From: Paracoccaceae bacterium
GTDB lineage: Bacteria; Pseudomonadota; Alphaproteobacteria; Rhodobacterales; Rhodobacteraceae
Reading direction: 5' to 3'
Assembly: GCA_030148005.1 (NCBI GenBank)
Contig: JASBUI010000031.1
Location: 1-50,724 of the forward strand
Length of the DNA stretch: 50,724 nt
Positions 33,668 through 43,064 of this stretch are shown here, in pieces. The position numbers and the translations under genes were made by a program. Numbering within the stretch: the first letter of the stretch is position 1; each line of letters begins with the position of its first letter. A model generated the notes under the pieces. It had not been told where the DNA came from. It made no database searches and saw only the letters and a list, made by a program, of their open reading frames with translations.

Positions 33668-35377
33668 TTGCAACAACTTCTATCAGTTTGGTCCGCTTTG
33701 ACGCTGCGCCGCCAAATCGTAACAGTCGCCGCGACCATCGGAATGTTCGCTGCGGTACTTGGGCTTACGCGCATGGCAACGACGCCCGATCGGGCACTGC
33801 TATACTCAGGTCTGGAAAACGGCGCCGCCGGTCAGGTCATTTCGGCGCTTGAGCAGCGCGGGGTCGAATACGACGTTCGTGGATCGGCCATTTTTGTCGA
33901 TGCAAATCTGCGGGACGAATTGCGCATGGCCCTGGCGGGAGAGGGCCTACCGGCGAACGGCGCTTCGGGTTACGAACTTTTGGATACGCTCACCGGGTTT
34001 GGCACAACGTCGCAAATGTTCGATGCGGCCTACTGGCGGGCGAAAGAGGGCGAGCTGGCCCGCACGATCATTGCAAGCCCGCATGTGCGTTCGGCGCGCG
34101 TGCACTTGTCAAACTCTTCTTCCAGCCCGTTTCAGCGCAACCTAAAATCCTCGGCATCGGTCACGGTTCTTGCCGCTCGCGGCGCGGTGACGCCGGAACG
34201 CGCGCGCGCTTTGACATACCTTGTGGCCTCTGCGGTTGCCGGGCTGGAGCCGCCGGATGTCTCGATCATTGACGGCAACGATGGGCGCGTCGTGGACAGT
34301 GACGGCGCGCCGGAAAATGCAGGCTCAACAAACGGCGCTGCCGAGATCCGGGATCGTGTTCAACGGCTTCTCGAAGCGCGTGTCGGCTATGGAAACGCCG
34401 TAGTCGAAGTAAGCGTGGAAAGGGTTACCGAAAGGGAATCCATTGTCGAGCGTCGCTTTGATCCCAACGGCCGCGTGGCGATCAGTTCGGACACGGAAGA
34501 GCGTACATCAACCGCACAGGACGCCGGGGGAAGTGCCGTAACGGTCGCCAGCAACCTGCCGCAAGGCGACGGCGCCAGCGAAAGAAACTCCAACAGCCAG
34601 AACTCTGAAACGCGTGAGCGGCTGAACTTTGAGGTATCCGAAACCCAACGCGAAGTCTTGCGCACCCCCGGGGCAATCAAGCGCCTCACGGTGGCGGTTC
34701 TTGTTGACGGCGTAAGAACCACCAACGAAGCCGGAGAGGTTGCATGGAGCGCGCGCGACGAGGCCGAACTGGCCGTCCTGCGCGATCTTGTGGCATCAGC
34801 GGTGGGCTTTCAGGAGGATCGCGGCGATGTCATCACCTTGAAATCGCTTGAGTTTGAGGCCTTGCCCGAGACGCCAGAGAACGCGCCCTCGCCCCTGTTC
34901 TCACCGATTAACCTGGACGTGATGAGCATGGTTCAGCTTTCCGTCCTTGCCATTGTCGCGCTGATACTTGGCCTGTTTGTCGTGCGTCCGGTTCTGGCCA
35001 GCCGCAATGAACTTGCGGCGGCTCAAACCCCGTTGATCGGCTCTAGCGCTGCGGCGCCCACCGCCGGCCCCGGGCAACTGCCAGAGCTTGCCGCGGCGCC
35101 CGGCAATACAACGAATATCGTCACCACCCCGGGCCAGGCCGCGCAGACGACGCAGATTGTGAATACCGGTCCTGCTGCCCTGCCGGCTTTGCCCGGGCAG
35201 GTGGGGAGTATGGCGATCGCCGATTTTGATGTGTCGGGCCCCACTGTAAGTGGGCCTGCGGCAGGACGCTCTCCGACGGCGGGCGCGGTAGGTCGGCTTC
35301 GCCAGCTTATCGATGAACGGCAGGACGAAACGGTCGAAATCCTGAAAGACTGGATGCAGGAAGGCGCGCAATCCTGA
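33668..35377 (+). CDS. fliF: Flagellar MS-ring protein FliF
   Basis: A 569-aa MS-ring protein. Membrane helices lie near residues 16-34 and about 418-437. The ring-building motifs are LLYSGLENGAAGQVISALEQ (near 46-65) and ARVHLSNSSSSPFQRN with ASVTVLAARG. The C-terminus (RQLIDERQDETVEILKDWMQ) is the part that binds FliG. The start is TTG at 33668 with an AAGAGG Shine-Dalgarno; an internal Met26 lies within the helix and is not a good start. It heads fliF-fliH-fliN-fliP. Confidence 0.94.
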   Translation: MQQLLSVWSALTLRRQIVTVAATIGMFAAVLGLTRMATTPDRALLYSGLENGAAGQVISALEQRGVEYDVRGSAIFVDANLRDELRMALAGEGLPANGASGYELLDTLTGFGTTSQMFDAAYWRAKEGELARTIIASPHVRSARVHLSNSSSSPFQRNLKSSASVTVLAARGAVTPERARALTYLVASAVAGLEPPDVSIIDGNDGRVVDSDGAPENAGSTNGAAEIRDRVQRLLEARVGYGNAVVEVSVERVTERESIVERRFDPNGRVAISSDTEERTSTAQDAGGSAVTVASNLPQGDGASERNSNSQNSETRERLNFEVSETQREVLRTPGAIKRLTVAVLVDGVRTTNEAGEVAWSARDEAELAVLRDLVASAVGFQEDRGDVITLKSLEFEALPETPENAPSPLFSPINLDVMSMVQLSVLAIVALILGLFVVRPVLASRNELAAAQTPLIGSSAAAPTAGPGQLPELAAAPGNTTNIVTTPGQAAQTTQIVNTGPAALPALPGQVGSMAIADFDVSGPTVSGPAAGRSPTAGAVGRLRQLIDERQDETVEILKDWMQEGAQS

Positions 35378-35985
35378 TGGCTAGGTTCGAAAAATTTGAA
35401 GACTTTGGCGCAATTTCGCAAGGCGCGCGCGGGGCGGATCCCAGCTTGCCAGCAGATGGGGCCGGCAATGAAAACCGCGTCGCGGCGTTTGAGCAGGGCT
35501 ACAAGGCCGGGTGGGACGATGCGGCCAAGGCGCAAAGCACAGAGCGAGAGACTATAAGCGCGGATCTGGCCAGCAACCTGCAAGAGCTTTCTTTTACCTA
35601 CTCTGAAGTTCGAATGCAGATGTTGAAGGCGATGGAACCTCTTCTGAAAGAGATGGTCGACACCGTCCTGCCGCAGATCGCGGCGAAAAACCTTGGCGCG
35701 ATGATCCTGCAAGAACTGAAAGAGGCTCTTCACGGGCAGGCTGAGGTTCCTGTGCAGATCATCATCGCGCCAAGCAACCGCGCGTCGCTCGACGCCGTCT
35801 TGCCAGACGAACCGGGCTTTCCACTTGAGATCCGCGATGAGCCTACGCTTGGCGAAGGGCAAGTCTTTATGCGGGTCGGCAAGATCGAAAAGCAGATCGA
35901 CCTGATGGAGGTTCTTGATCGGGCATCGACCGCAGTGAACGGATTTTTTGAACTAACAGAAAGGGCCATGGCCCATGAAGGATGA
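35377..35985 (+). CDS. fliH: FliH-like export ATPase regulator
   Basis: A 202-aa protein with a FliH arrangement: an N-terminal stretch ending in EQGYKAGWDDAAKAQ (about 39-53), a helical middle and a C-terminal domain (VPVQIIIAPSNRASLDAVLP then IRDEPTLGEGQVFMRVG). It binds FliI and docks it at the export gate. It shares a base with the fliF stop and overlaps fliN by 11 bp. The conserved GxxxG repeat is weak, so the call rests partly on position. Confidence 0.75.
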   Translation: MARFEKFEDFGAISQGARGADPSLPADGAGNENRVAAFEQGYKAGWDDAAKAQSTERETISADLASNLQELSFTYSEVRMQMLKAMEPLLKEMVDTVLPQIAAKNLGAMILQELKEALHGQAEVPVQIIIAPSNRASLDAVLPDEPGFPLEIRDEPTLGEGQVFMRVGKIEKQIDLMEVLDRASTAVNGFFELTERAMAHEG

Positions 35986-36265
35986 TCAGGACGCCCCGGC
36001 GCAAGAGGGCGCGGGCAAACCTTTTGATTTCGTACCGATCGAAATCACCGTCTCGGTTGGCAAGGCCCGTCCGCTGGTGCGTGAGTTGCTGACGCTTGGC
36101 CGGGATGCTGTTCTTGCTCTGGACAAGCGCGTTGAAGATCCTGTCGAACTTTTCATAGGGGACCGGCTGATCGCACGCGGTGAGTTGCAAGAGCTTGACG
36201 GCGACAAGGCTGGCCAACTGGCGGTGCGACTTACGGAAGTGGCCGAAAAGCCGGGGGGCATCTAA
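35975..36265 (+). CDS. fliN: Flagellar motor switch protein FliN
   Basis: A 96-aa short FliN with a single SpoA domain (IEITVSVGKARPLVRELLTL then DAVLALDKRVEDPVELFIGD and LIARGELQ). It forms the lower C-ring with FliM and FliG. The 11-bp overlap with fliH and the TAATG overlap with fliP indicate translational coupling. FliM is not encoded in this window. Confidence 0.93.
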   Translation: MKDDQDAPAQEGAGKPFDFVPIEITVSVGKARPLVRELLTLGRDAVLALDKRVEDPVELFIGDRLIARGELQELDGDKAGQLAVRLTEVAEKPGGI

Positions 36266-37044
36266 TGCGGCCAGCGAAAGGGCACAAACCCTCTTGCGTG
36301 GCTCTGCCTGTTCTGGCGACTATTCTGGGAATTTCCGTTGCCTTTCTGGTGGTTGCCTCTGGACCGGCGCTTGCCCAAGACATTTCAATCTCTTTGGGCG
36401 ATGACAGCTCACTTGCCGCAAGAAGTATTCAGCTTCTGGTTCTGGTCACGCTTCTAAGCCTGGTTCCGGGCCTGGCGATCATGGTGACCTGCTTTCCGTT
36501 CATCGTGACAGTCCTTTCCATTTTGCGACAGGCTATCGGGCTGCAACAGTCGCCGCCGAACATGCTGATCGTCAGCCTTGCGCTTTTCCTGACCTACTTC
36601 GTGATGGAGCCGACCTTTACCGCGGCCTGGGGCAATGGCGTTCAACCGCTATTGGATGAGGTGATCGGCGTTGAAGAGGCCTTTGTAAGAACGCTGGAAC
36701 CTTTCCGCCTGTTCATGGCCGGCCGGGTCGACGGTGAAACACTGGCCTCACTGGCATCGTTGCGGCCCGGCGCTGATGCAACGGCACCGGTCGCGCAGCA
36801 GCCGCTTTCGATCCTGGTGCCCTCTTTCCTTCTTAGCGAAGTTGAAAGGGCGTTTCAGGTCGGGTTCCTGATCTTTCTGCCGTTTCTGATCATCGATCTG
36901 GTCGTCGCCGCAATCCTTATGTCGATGGGGATGATGATGGTTCCGCCGGCAATCGTATCCCTGCCCTTCAAGCTGGCATTCTTTGTCGTGGCCGATGGTT
37001 GGAGCCTGATTTCAGAGGCTCTGGTGCGCGGGTATTTCACTTAA
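36265..37044 (+). CDS. fliP: Flagellar export gate protein FliP
   Basis: A 259-aa export-pore protein with a cleavable signal (residues about 1-37, ending ALAQ) followed by four membrane segments. Signatures are TLLSLVPGLAIMVTCFPFIV, LRQAIGLQQSPPNMLIVSLA and the C-terminal MSMGMMMVPPAIVSLPFKL. It overlaps the fliN stop by one base. Confidence 0.96.
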   Translation: MRPAKGHKPSCVALPVLATILGISVAFLVVASGPALAQDISISLGDDSSLAARSIQLLVLVTLLSLVPGLAIMVTCFPFIVTVLSILRQAIGLQQSPPNMLIVSLALFLTYFVMEPTFTAAWGNGVQPLLDEVIGVEEAFVRTLEPFRLFMAGRVDGETLASLASLRPGADATAPVAQQPLSILVPSFLLSEVERAFQVGFLIFLPFLIIDLVVAAILMSMGMMMVPPAIVSLPFKLAFFVVADGWSLISEALVRGYFT

Positions 37045-37179
37045 AACGGCCATCCCGCACAGCGCAAACGACTGTTCTGCGCATGGTCCCGCGCGGCATT
37101 TGTGCCTTCCCGGGTAGCCGCCGATCAAGTTGCCTTTCAATAGGGTATCGCGAGGAACCATGAACGGATCGATGCTACT

Positions 37180-38280
37180 CTAGCGGACGACAAACTCGGC
37201 GTGCAGGGCCCCTGCCGCCTTGATGCTTTTAAGGATGTCGATCATGTCACGCGGCGTGACGCCCAAGGCGTTCAGACCGCCAATAACCTCTGACAGGGAA
37301 GTTTCGCCTGAAACAACTGCAAGGCCCGTGCCCGGTTCCTGCTCAATCTCGGCGGTCGACCGCGGGATGACGACGGTTTCGCCGGACGCGAACGGATTTG
37401 GCTGAACCACAAGCGGGCGTTCTTCAACGCGAAGCGTCAGGTTTCCCTGTGAGACCGCAACGCGCGATATGCGCACGTCTTCCCCCATCACTATTGTTCC
37501 AGAGCGCTGATCAACAACCACGCGGGCGCGCATCTGCGGCGCAACGCCGATGTTTTCGATCTCACGCACTGCATGGGCCGCCGATGGCATGCCCGTTGCC
37601 CGGATGTCCAATTGGACGGTCCCTGCGTCCAACATCATGGCCACGCGCCGCCCGAAGGCATTGTTGATCGCCGATTCAATCCGCCCGGCGGTTGTGAAAT
37701 CGGGGTTTCGCAGCGCCATTCGCAGCGAGGAAAGGGCGGCGAAATCAAATGCGATCTCACGCTCAACCCTTGCTCCGTTTGGGATGACGCCCGCCGTGGG
37801 AACACCTTGGGTTACGCTGGCGCCGGCGCCGGTGGCACTGGCGCCGCCTGCGATGATCGCGCCCTGCCCGACCGCGTAGATCTGGCCATCAGCTGCATTC
37901 AGAGGGGTCATTATCAGGGTCCCGCCCAACAGGCTTTTGGCGTCCCCAATGGCCGAGACGGTCACGTCGATACGCCCCCCGGCGCGCGCGAAAGCGGGAA
38001 GCTCTGCGGTGACAAGAACGGCCGCGACGTTCTTGGGCCGGAACTGTTCACCGGTGATGTTCACGCCCAGCCGCTCAAGAATATTCGACATAATCTCTTC
38101 GGTGAAGGGCGCGTTTCTGATGCCGTCACCGGTTCCATTAAGGCCGACGACCAATCCGTAGCCGACAAGGTCATTGCCGCGCACACCGTCAAACTCCACC
38201 AGATCCTTCAATCTGACGGTGCCGGAGGCAGCCATCATCGGCATCAGAATTGCGAGCAAAGTGAAGGCAAGTTTAATCAT
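37180..38280 (-). CDS. flgI: Flagellar P-ring protein FlgI
   Basis: A 366-aa periplasmic P-ring protein. A signal peptide (about 1-18) precedes VRLKDLVEFDGVRGNDLVGY and GLVVGLNGTGDGIRNAPFTE, which are FlgI hallmarks. The C-terminus reads INALGVTPRDMIDILKSIKA-type GLNALGVTPRDMIDILKSIK followed by GALHAEFVVR. It is the last gene of flgE-flgK-flgL-flgI and overlaps flgL by 4 bp. Its chaperone FlgA is in the rod operon. Confidence 0.96.
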   Translation of the reverse strand: MIKLAFTLLAILMPMMAASGTVRLKDLVEFDGVRGNDLVGYGLVVGLNGTGDGIRNAPFTEEIMSNILERLGVNITGEQFRPKNVAAVLVTAELPAFARAGGRIDVTVSAIGDAKSLLGGTLIMTPLNAADGQIYAVGQGAIIAGGASATGAGASVTQGVPTAGVIPNGARVEREIAFDFAALSSLRMALRNPDFTTAGRIESAINNAFGRRVAMMLDAGTVQLDIRATGMPSAAHAVREIENIGVAPQMRARVVVDQRSGTIVMGEDVRISRVAVSQGNLTLRVEERPLVVQPNPFASGETVVIPRSTAEIEQEPGTGLAVVSGETSLSEVIGGLNALGVTPRDMIDILKSIKAAGALHAEFVVR

Positions 38281-39284
38281 CTTAGAAAATCCACCAGTGA
38301 AAGGCGCGATGAGCGCGCGGTGATTGCATAAAGCGTTTCCAGTTGCGTTCGCGTTTCTTCCAGGCGGGTTGCAACTTCATAGGGGTCAACCCCCAGAATG
38401 TTGCCGCGCGCGATTTCCAGCGCTGATATTTCGGCGCTGTTGCTTGTCGTTGCGCGGTCAATGCGGGCCTGGATTGATCCGACGGCGGACTGCAGAACGG
38501 CAAGGTCATCCTGCGCGGTGATAAGTTGCTCAGCCCCCATCGTCATAAGCGCGGTGGCTTCGGCGGTTGAGCCCGAAAGCCCACCTTCGGCAACAATGGA
38601 ACTTAGAACAAACCCCTTCAGAATGTCGCGGATGGAACTGTCCTGAGCCGTTGCGGTGATCTGCGCGGTTTCGCCCGGTGCCAGTTGAAAGCCAGTGGCG
38701 GGCGTCGCTGCCCCAAGGTAGGCCGCGGTTTCAAATCCGCCGCCGGGTCCAAACCATGTGTCGACTGCCGCAGAAATGTCCGTGGCCGTCGTCAGCCCCG
38801 AGATCGAAGACATAACATCGGCCATGATGACATCGGCGCCCGCAAGTGCGGGTTTGTCCAGCGCAGCGCCCGCGAAAAGCGATCGACCGGCCACCTGCAT
38901 GTTCAGACGCGACACGGCGCCGTCCAGCTTTTCACGCGCGTCGACAGAGGTAGTCATCAGGATCGCCGGTTGCGCCGAGTTTCCCGAAGCCAGAACCGCC
39001 GGCCCAAGTTCAGAGGATGTCGATTGGATGGTCAGAAGAACAGATTGAAACGCCTCGGCGACCACCGCTGCCTCATTGCTTGTGATCTTGTAGGACTTGA
39101 GCGAACTCAAGGCCGACTGAATTCCGGCGATCGGTGCGAAATCGCCCGAAACGGCGGCGGCGGTGTCACTTACCCGGCCGCTTGCCAGTTCATTTGAAAG
39201 TGTCGCCACCTGCGCCTTCAGCGTGGCATTTTGCCTGCGTGTCTGAAAGCTTTGCGCTAGGTCGCCAATTGAAGCAAAGTTCAT
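38277..39284 (-). CDS. flgL: Flagellar hook-filament junction protein FlgL
   Basis: A 335-aa junction protein with flagellin-like ends: NATLKAQVATLSNELASGRV near the N-terminus and a C-terminal helix VATRLEETRTQLETLYAITA. The middle contains MTTSVDAREKLDGAVSRLNM and RSLFAGAALDKPAL, typical of FlgL. It connects the FlgK ring to the flagellin filament. It is 3 bp after flgK. Confidence 0.88.
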   Translation of the reverse strand: MNFASIGDLAQSFQTRRQNATLKAQVATLSNELASGRVSDTAAAVSGDFAPIAGIQSALSSLKSYKITSNEAAVVAEAFQSVLLTIQSTSSELGPAVLASGNSAQPAILMTTSVDAREKLDGAVSRLNMQVAGRSLFAGAALDKPALAGADVIMADVMSSISGLTTATDISAAVDTWFGPGGGFETAAYLGAATPATGFQLAPGETAQITATAQDSSIRDILKGFVLSSIVAEGGLSGSTAEATALMTMGAEQLITAQDDLAVLQSAVGSIQARIDRATTSNSAEISALEIARGNILGVDPYEVATRLEETRTQLETLYAITARSSRLSLVDFLR

Positions 39285-39287
39285 AAT

Positions 39288-40745
39288 CTACAATCCCAGC
39301 AACGTCTTGATCATGTCATCCACCGTCTGAATTACCCGCGCGTTGGCCGCGTATGCGTTTTCGATCATCAAAAGCTGTTGCATCTCCTGATCGGTGTCGA
39401 CGCCGGTTTGAAGTTCAAGCTCTTGCAGCGTGTTGAACTTGGCTTGGGCATAGCTTTTGTCGCTTTCAAGATTCTGGCGTTCTATGCCCACCATCGACAG
39501 TACGTCCGCGCCAAGGCCGGAAAACGACTGCGCCGCGCCCGTGAAGCCGCCCGATGCGGGGGCTTCTTTTACTGTTAGCGCTGTGGTCAGCCGTTCCAGC
39601 CCGCTGGCATCCCCGATAAGACCGGGCGATGCGGCGCCGATCCCGTCGCGAAAGCGCCAGGCCGCGCCGCCCTGATCGGGGTCCAGCCGGGAATTGACCC
39701 GCAGTCTGCCTGAAAGCCCAACCTCGCTTGCGACAAAAAAAGCGCCGCCGCTGTCCGTAAAAATGCCCGCCGCGCCCGGGCCGAGTGTCGGGTCAACCGC
39801 CGGGTCCTGAAACCTTTCAACCAGGTTTCGCGCGAGGGCGTCGGTTTGCGCCTGCGCATCGACCGCCAGCACGTCACGAACTTCAAAGTTCCCGGCAAGA
39901 CGCCCCCCTGCGATCGGCCCGCTATTGGGCGCGGTCGAAACAGGGACGCCGTTAATTGTCAGCCCTGAAAGAGCGCCAGACTGAATGGTCATTTCCGGGA
40001 CGATGGTGTTTACCGGCGCAAAGCCAAGCTGGGCCGGTTTACCGTCAAGAAGTATCGCGCCGCCCGATGTGATCAGGGCGATCTGTTCGCCCTCTCGGGC
40101 CACGGTCCGCATCGGGATGATTGCCGAGATCTGATCCACCAGCTGTTGCCGTTGATCCATCAGAGAGCTTGCATCGCGCCCGGCGCTGCGCTGAATTCGC
40201 ACCTCGTAGTTCAGATCGGCGATCCGGGCCAATGTGTCGTTCAATGTCGCCACGTCCTTGGCGATCGCCTGATCAGCCTCATGACGAAGTGACTGGATGC
40301 TGTTCGACACGTCGTTGATATGGGCCGCAAGATCCTGCGTTGCGCCCAGTACCGCTTGAAGTCTTGGTTCTGAATCAGGGCGGCTTGCCGCCTCGATCAG
40401 CCGCCCATCAAGCGCAGCAATCCTTTCGTTCAGCGAGTTTGGCTCTTCCGGCAGGCCTATCGCCCCTTCCAGAGACGTCAGGAACGCAAGGCGGGCCTCT
40501 TCCTGCCCAAGCTGCGCCTGTGCCTGCTGGCGATCGGTGATGATGTGTTGGTCGACAACGCGTGTCACCCCATCGACCCGCACGCCTGAACCCGTTCCGG
40601 CCAGACTTCGCGCTGACAGGTTCACCTCGCGCCGGGCGTAGCCATCGGTCAGTGCGTTGGCGACGTTAGAGGATGCAACCTCGACCGCGCGCGCGGCCGC
40701 GGTGAGGCCCGACAGAGCGTTCGAAAGTGAGCCTGAGATTGTCAT
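39288..40745 (-). CDS. flgK: Flagellar hook-associated protein FlgK
   Basis: A 485-aa hook-filament junction protein. It has the axial-protein N-terminus ALSGLTAAARAVEVASSNVA then NALTDGYARREV, and the C-terminus DQEMQQLLMIENAYAANARV ending QTVDDMIKTLLGL. A helical D1 region with many heptads lies in residues 60-215. It starts 34 bp after flgE and begins with MTISGSLSNA, closely resembling the FlgE start. Confidence 0.94.
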   Translation of the reverse strand: MTISGSLSNALSGLTAAARAVEVASSNVANALTDGYARREVNLSARSLAGTGSGVRVDGVTRVVDQHIITDRQQAQAQLGQEEARLAFLTSLEGAIGLPEEPNSLNERIAALDGRLIEAASRPDSEPRLQAVLGATQDLAAHINDVSNSIQSLRHEADQAIAKDVATLNDTLARIADLNYEVRIQRSAGRDASSLMDQRQQLVDQISAIIPMRTVAREGEQIALITSGGAILLDGKPAQLGFAPVNTIVPEMTIQSGALSGLTINGVPVSTAPNSGPIAGGRLAGNFEVRDVLAVDAQAQTDALARNLVERFQDPAVDPTLGPGAAGIFTDSGGAFFVASEVGLSGRLRVNSRLDPDQGGAAWRFRDGIGAASPGLIGDASGLERLTTALTVKEAPASGGFTGAAQSFSGLGADVLSMVGIERQNLESDKSYAQAKFNTLQELELQTGVDTDQEMQQLLMIENAYAANARVIQTVDDMIKTLLGL

Positions 40746-40779
40746 TTACGTCACTCCGCCGTTGGTGCCCCCACCTGCC

Positions 40780-42078
40780 TTACCGTTTGATGTTCGTTGT
40801 CTCCTGCAGCATTTCATCGACCGTTTGGATAACCTTCGCGTTCGAAGAATAGGCGCGCTGGGTCTGGATAAGCTGTGTCAGCTCATGGGCGACATCCGTG
40901 GCGCTTTCCTCGCGCGCAAAGCCGACCACTTCACCTGTTGGCCCGTCGCCAGCATCCCAAAGGAAGAAAGATCCGCTTTTGGGGGACACCTTGTAGGTCT
41001 GGTTGTTCTCAGAGATCAGGCCATTGGGATTTGGCACATCGACCAAGGGGATCTGATAGAGTGTCCGCGTGAACCCGATGTCGTAGATCGCCGAAAGGAA
41101 CCCGTTTGAGTCCACCTCGACCGAAGTGAGGTTCCCGACCGGAGAGCCGTCCTTGACGATCGACACCGGCGCAAAGCTATCGGATAGCTGCGTCAGGCCG
41201 GTTGGATCGCCAAGCTTGCCGATTGTCAGATCCAAGGGACCACCGCCAACTGTCAGGGAAAGGGTGCCGGTGCCACTGTCATAGGCACCGCCGCTGGTTG
41301 TCGCCACAGACTGAAGCGTTCCGCCGTCGGTGCGGCTGCTGTCGAAGGTCAGGACATACTCACCAATGATCGCGTCGTTCGAAGCGGAATCGCGGATGAT
41401 CATCGTCCATTCGTTTGAGGCGCCCGTCGCAGGAACCGTTGGCGCAAAACTGATACTGAGGTTCTCAGAGGTGCCCAGGTTCCCAAAGTACTCGATCGAC
41501 ATCGCCTGCGGGGCACCGTCCGCGCCGGCCTCTGTGTCTGTGGCGGGAAGGTTCACGCCCAAAGACATTGCGGTTGTCGGATCACCCTCGGACTGGTTGA
41601 TGCTTACGCGAACAGGCTGAAGCCCGTCGATCGTGCCGCGTGGGAACACCGGGATGCTGCCATCGGCATTGGCGCGCCAACCCATCAGCACCATGCCCGT
41701 CTGTGTTGTCAGCACGCCTTCGGAATCCGGCCTGAAAGATGCCGTGCTCATCAATGACATTGGCAGGCTGCCGTTGGCGTTTTTAACCGCCACCGCCGTC
41801 GTCACCGGCAGCATACCGCGGCCGCTGACAGCAATGTCCGTCGAATTGGATGTCGTGACCAGCGGGCCGCGTTCATCGATCAGCCGATGCGCAGTCGACC
41901 GGACACCGCCGGCCGAATAACTGCCGCCCCCGTTAAGCACCAAGGAATGAAAGTCCGCCTCGGCCCGCTTGTACCCGAAGGTGCCCGAGTTCGCGATGTT
42001 GTCCGAAATGGTGGCAAGCCTTGTTGCGTTCGCGTTCAATCCCGACACGCCCGCGTTCAGCGAAGATGATATGGTCAT
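40780..42078 (-). CDS. flgE: Flagellar hook protein FlgE
   Basis: A 432-aa hook subunit. The N-terminal signature is GVSGLNANATRLATISDNIA then NSGTFGYKRAEADF, and the C-terminus ends THELTQLIQTQRAYSSN-type AHELTQLIQTQRAYSSNAKV then QTVDEMLQETTNIKR. The variable middle (about 150-340) is Ser/Thr/Gly-rich. It is the first gene of flgE-flgK-flgL-flgI. A CtrA-like box lies 60 bp upstream. Confidence 0.95.
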   Translation of the reverse strand: MTISSSLNAGVSGLNANATRLATISDNIANSGTFGYKRAEADFHSLVLNGGGSYSAGGVRSTAHRLIDERGPLVTTSNSTDIAVSGRGMLPVTTAVAVKNANGSLPMSLMSTASFRPDSEGVLTTQTGMVLMGWRANADGSIPVFPRGTIDGLQPVRVSINQSEGDPTTAMSLGVNLPATDTEAGADGAPQAMSIEYFGNLGTSENLSISFAPTVPATGASNEWTMIIRDSASNDAIIGEYVLTFDSSRTDGGTLQSVATTSGGAYDSGTGTLSLTVGGGPLDLTIGKLGDPTGLTQLSDSFAPVSIVKDGSPVGNLTSVEVDSNGFLSAIYDIGFTRTLYQIPLVDVPNPNGLISENNQTYKVSPKSGSFFLWDAGDGPTGEVVGFAREESATDVAHELTQLIQTQRAYSSNAKVIQTVDEMLQETTNIKR

Positions 42079-42137
42079 TGGTTTGCGCCTTTCTGCTGCA
42101 TCGACCTTCTGTTGGGATCATCCTTAGGGACCTCCCA

Positions 42138-42152
42138 TTAACAGCGGACTAA
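42138..42152. promoter_or_regulatory. CtrA-like box upstream of flgE
   Basis: TTAA-N7-CTAA within TTAACAGCGGACTAAC matches 7 of 8 core positions, and 9 of 10 if TTAAC-N6-TTAAC is used. It lies 60 bp upstream of the flgE start, in the 100-bp gap after motB. Confidence 0.6.
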
Positions 42153-42178
42153 CAGTTAAAATGCGCGGTATCTGACGA

Positions 42179-43018
42179 TCAGCGGACCGAACGTAGCAAG
42201 ATGACCTCCAACCGGTTGTTCCGTATTGCCAGCGTGTCGGCAACGGCGGGCTTGCGATCGGCAAAGCCAGTCACACGCTGCAGGCGCTGCTTGGGAAACT
42301 CTGCCGCTTCCATCAACTTACGCGCCTTGGCAGCGCGGTCCACCGACAACTCCCACACCGGGTTTTTCCGAAGCACGACAGGATAGCCTTGCGTGTAGGC
42401 ATTGATCGCAACATCGTTGGAATAGGGGGCAAACACTTCGGCCAGCATGGCCATGATCGCCTTCAACACTGGCGTCGCAACATCCGTTTCTTCATTGAAA
42501 AGCGGCTCTCCCGGAAGGTCGAACACTTCCACGATCAGCCCTTCATCGGTCACGCGCGTCAGGATATGGCGCAGCTCAAGCTCGCTGGCCATGCTTTCGC
42601 CTGATCTGCCCAAAAGCGCCTCTTGCGCGTCTTTCAACTGTGCTGCCTCATCGCCTGCCGCCTCATTGTCGGCGCTTCCCGCATCGCCCCGCGCGCGGTT
42701 TTCAGATGTTGGCATTCGCTGCGAAGCTCCCTGACCATTTCGGGCAAGGGTTTCTTCGGAAAAGACACTATTTCCGCCAAAAGACCCATCGCCGCCACCC
42801 GATACGCGGACCAAGGGAATCGTCGGCGAAAAGTAGTCAGCGATGCCTTTGCGCTGTTTCTCGGTCGTTGCATTCAAAAGCCACATCAACATGAAGAAGG
42901 CCATCATGGCCGTGACAAAGTCCGCATATGCGACCTTCCAGGCACCACCGTGATGCCCGCCGCCAGCTATGACTTTCTTCTTCTTGATGATAATGGGCGC
43001 GTTGCTTTGCGCACTCAT
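42179..43018 (-). CDS. motB: Flagellar motor stator protein MotB
   Basis: A 279-aa stator subunit. After a basic N-terminus (IIIKKKKVIAGGGHHGGAWK) comes the single membrane helix with the essential ion-binding Asp33 in YADFVTAMMAFFMLMWLL. The periplasmic OmpA-like domain (about 150-279) contains IAMMLAEVFAPYSNDV-type sequence and SVDRAAKARKLMEAAEFPKQ, which bind peptidoglycan. It is transcribed alone, 10 kb from motA, under a perfect CtrA-like box. Confidence 0.94.
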   Translation of the reverse strand: MSAQSNAPIIIKKKKVIAGGGHHGGAWKVAYADFVTAMMAFFMLMWLLNATTEKQRKGIADYFSPTIPLVRVSGGGDGSFGGNSVFSEETLARNGQGASQRMPTSENRARGDAGSADNEAAGDEAAQLKDAQEALLGRSGESMASELELRHILTRVTDEGLIVEVFDLPGEPLFNEETDVATPVLKAIMAMLAEVFAPYSNDVAINAYTQGYPVVLRKNPVWELSVDRAAKARKLMEAAEFPKQRLQRVTGFADRKPAVADTLAIRNNRLEVILLRSVR

Positions 43019-43064
43019 CCCACCACCTCATTTTTCACCCAAGGCTAGGGATAACAACCGCAAT

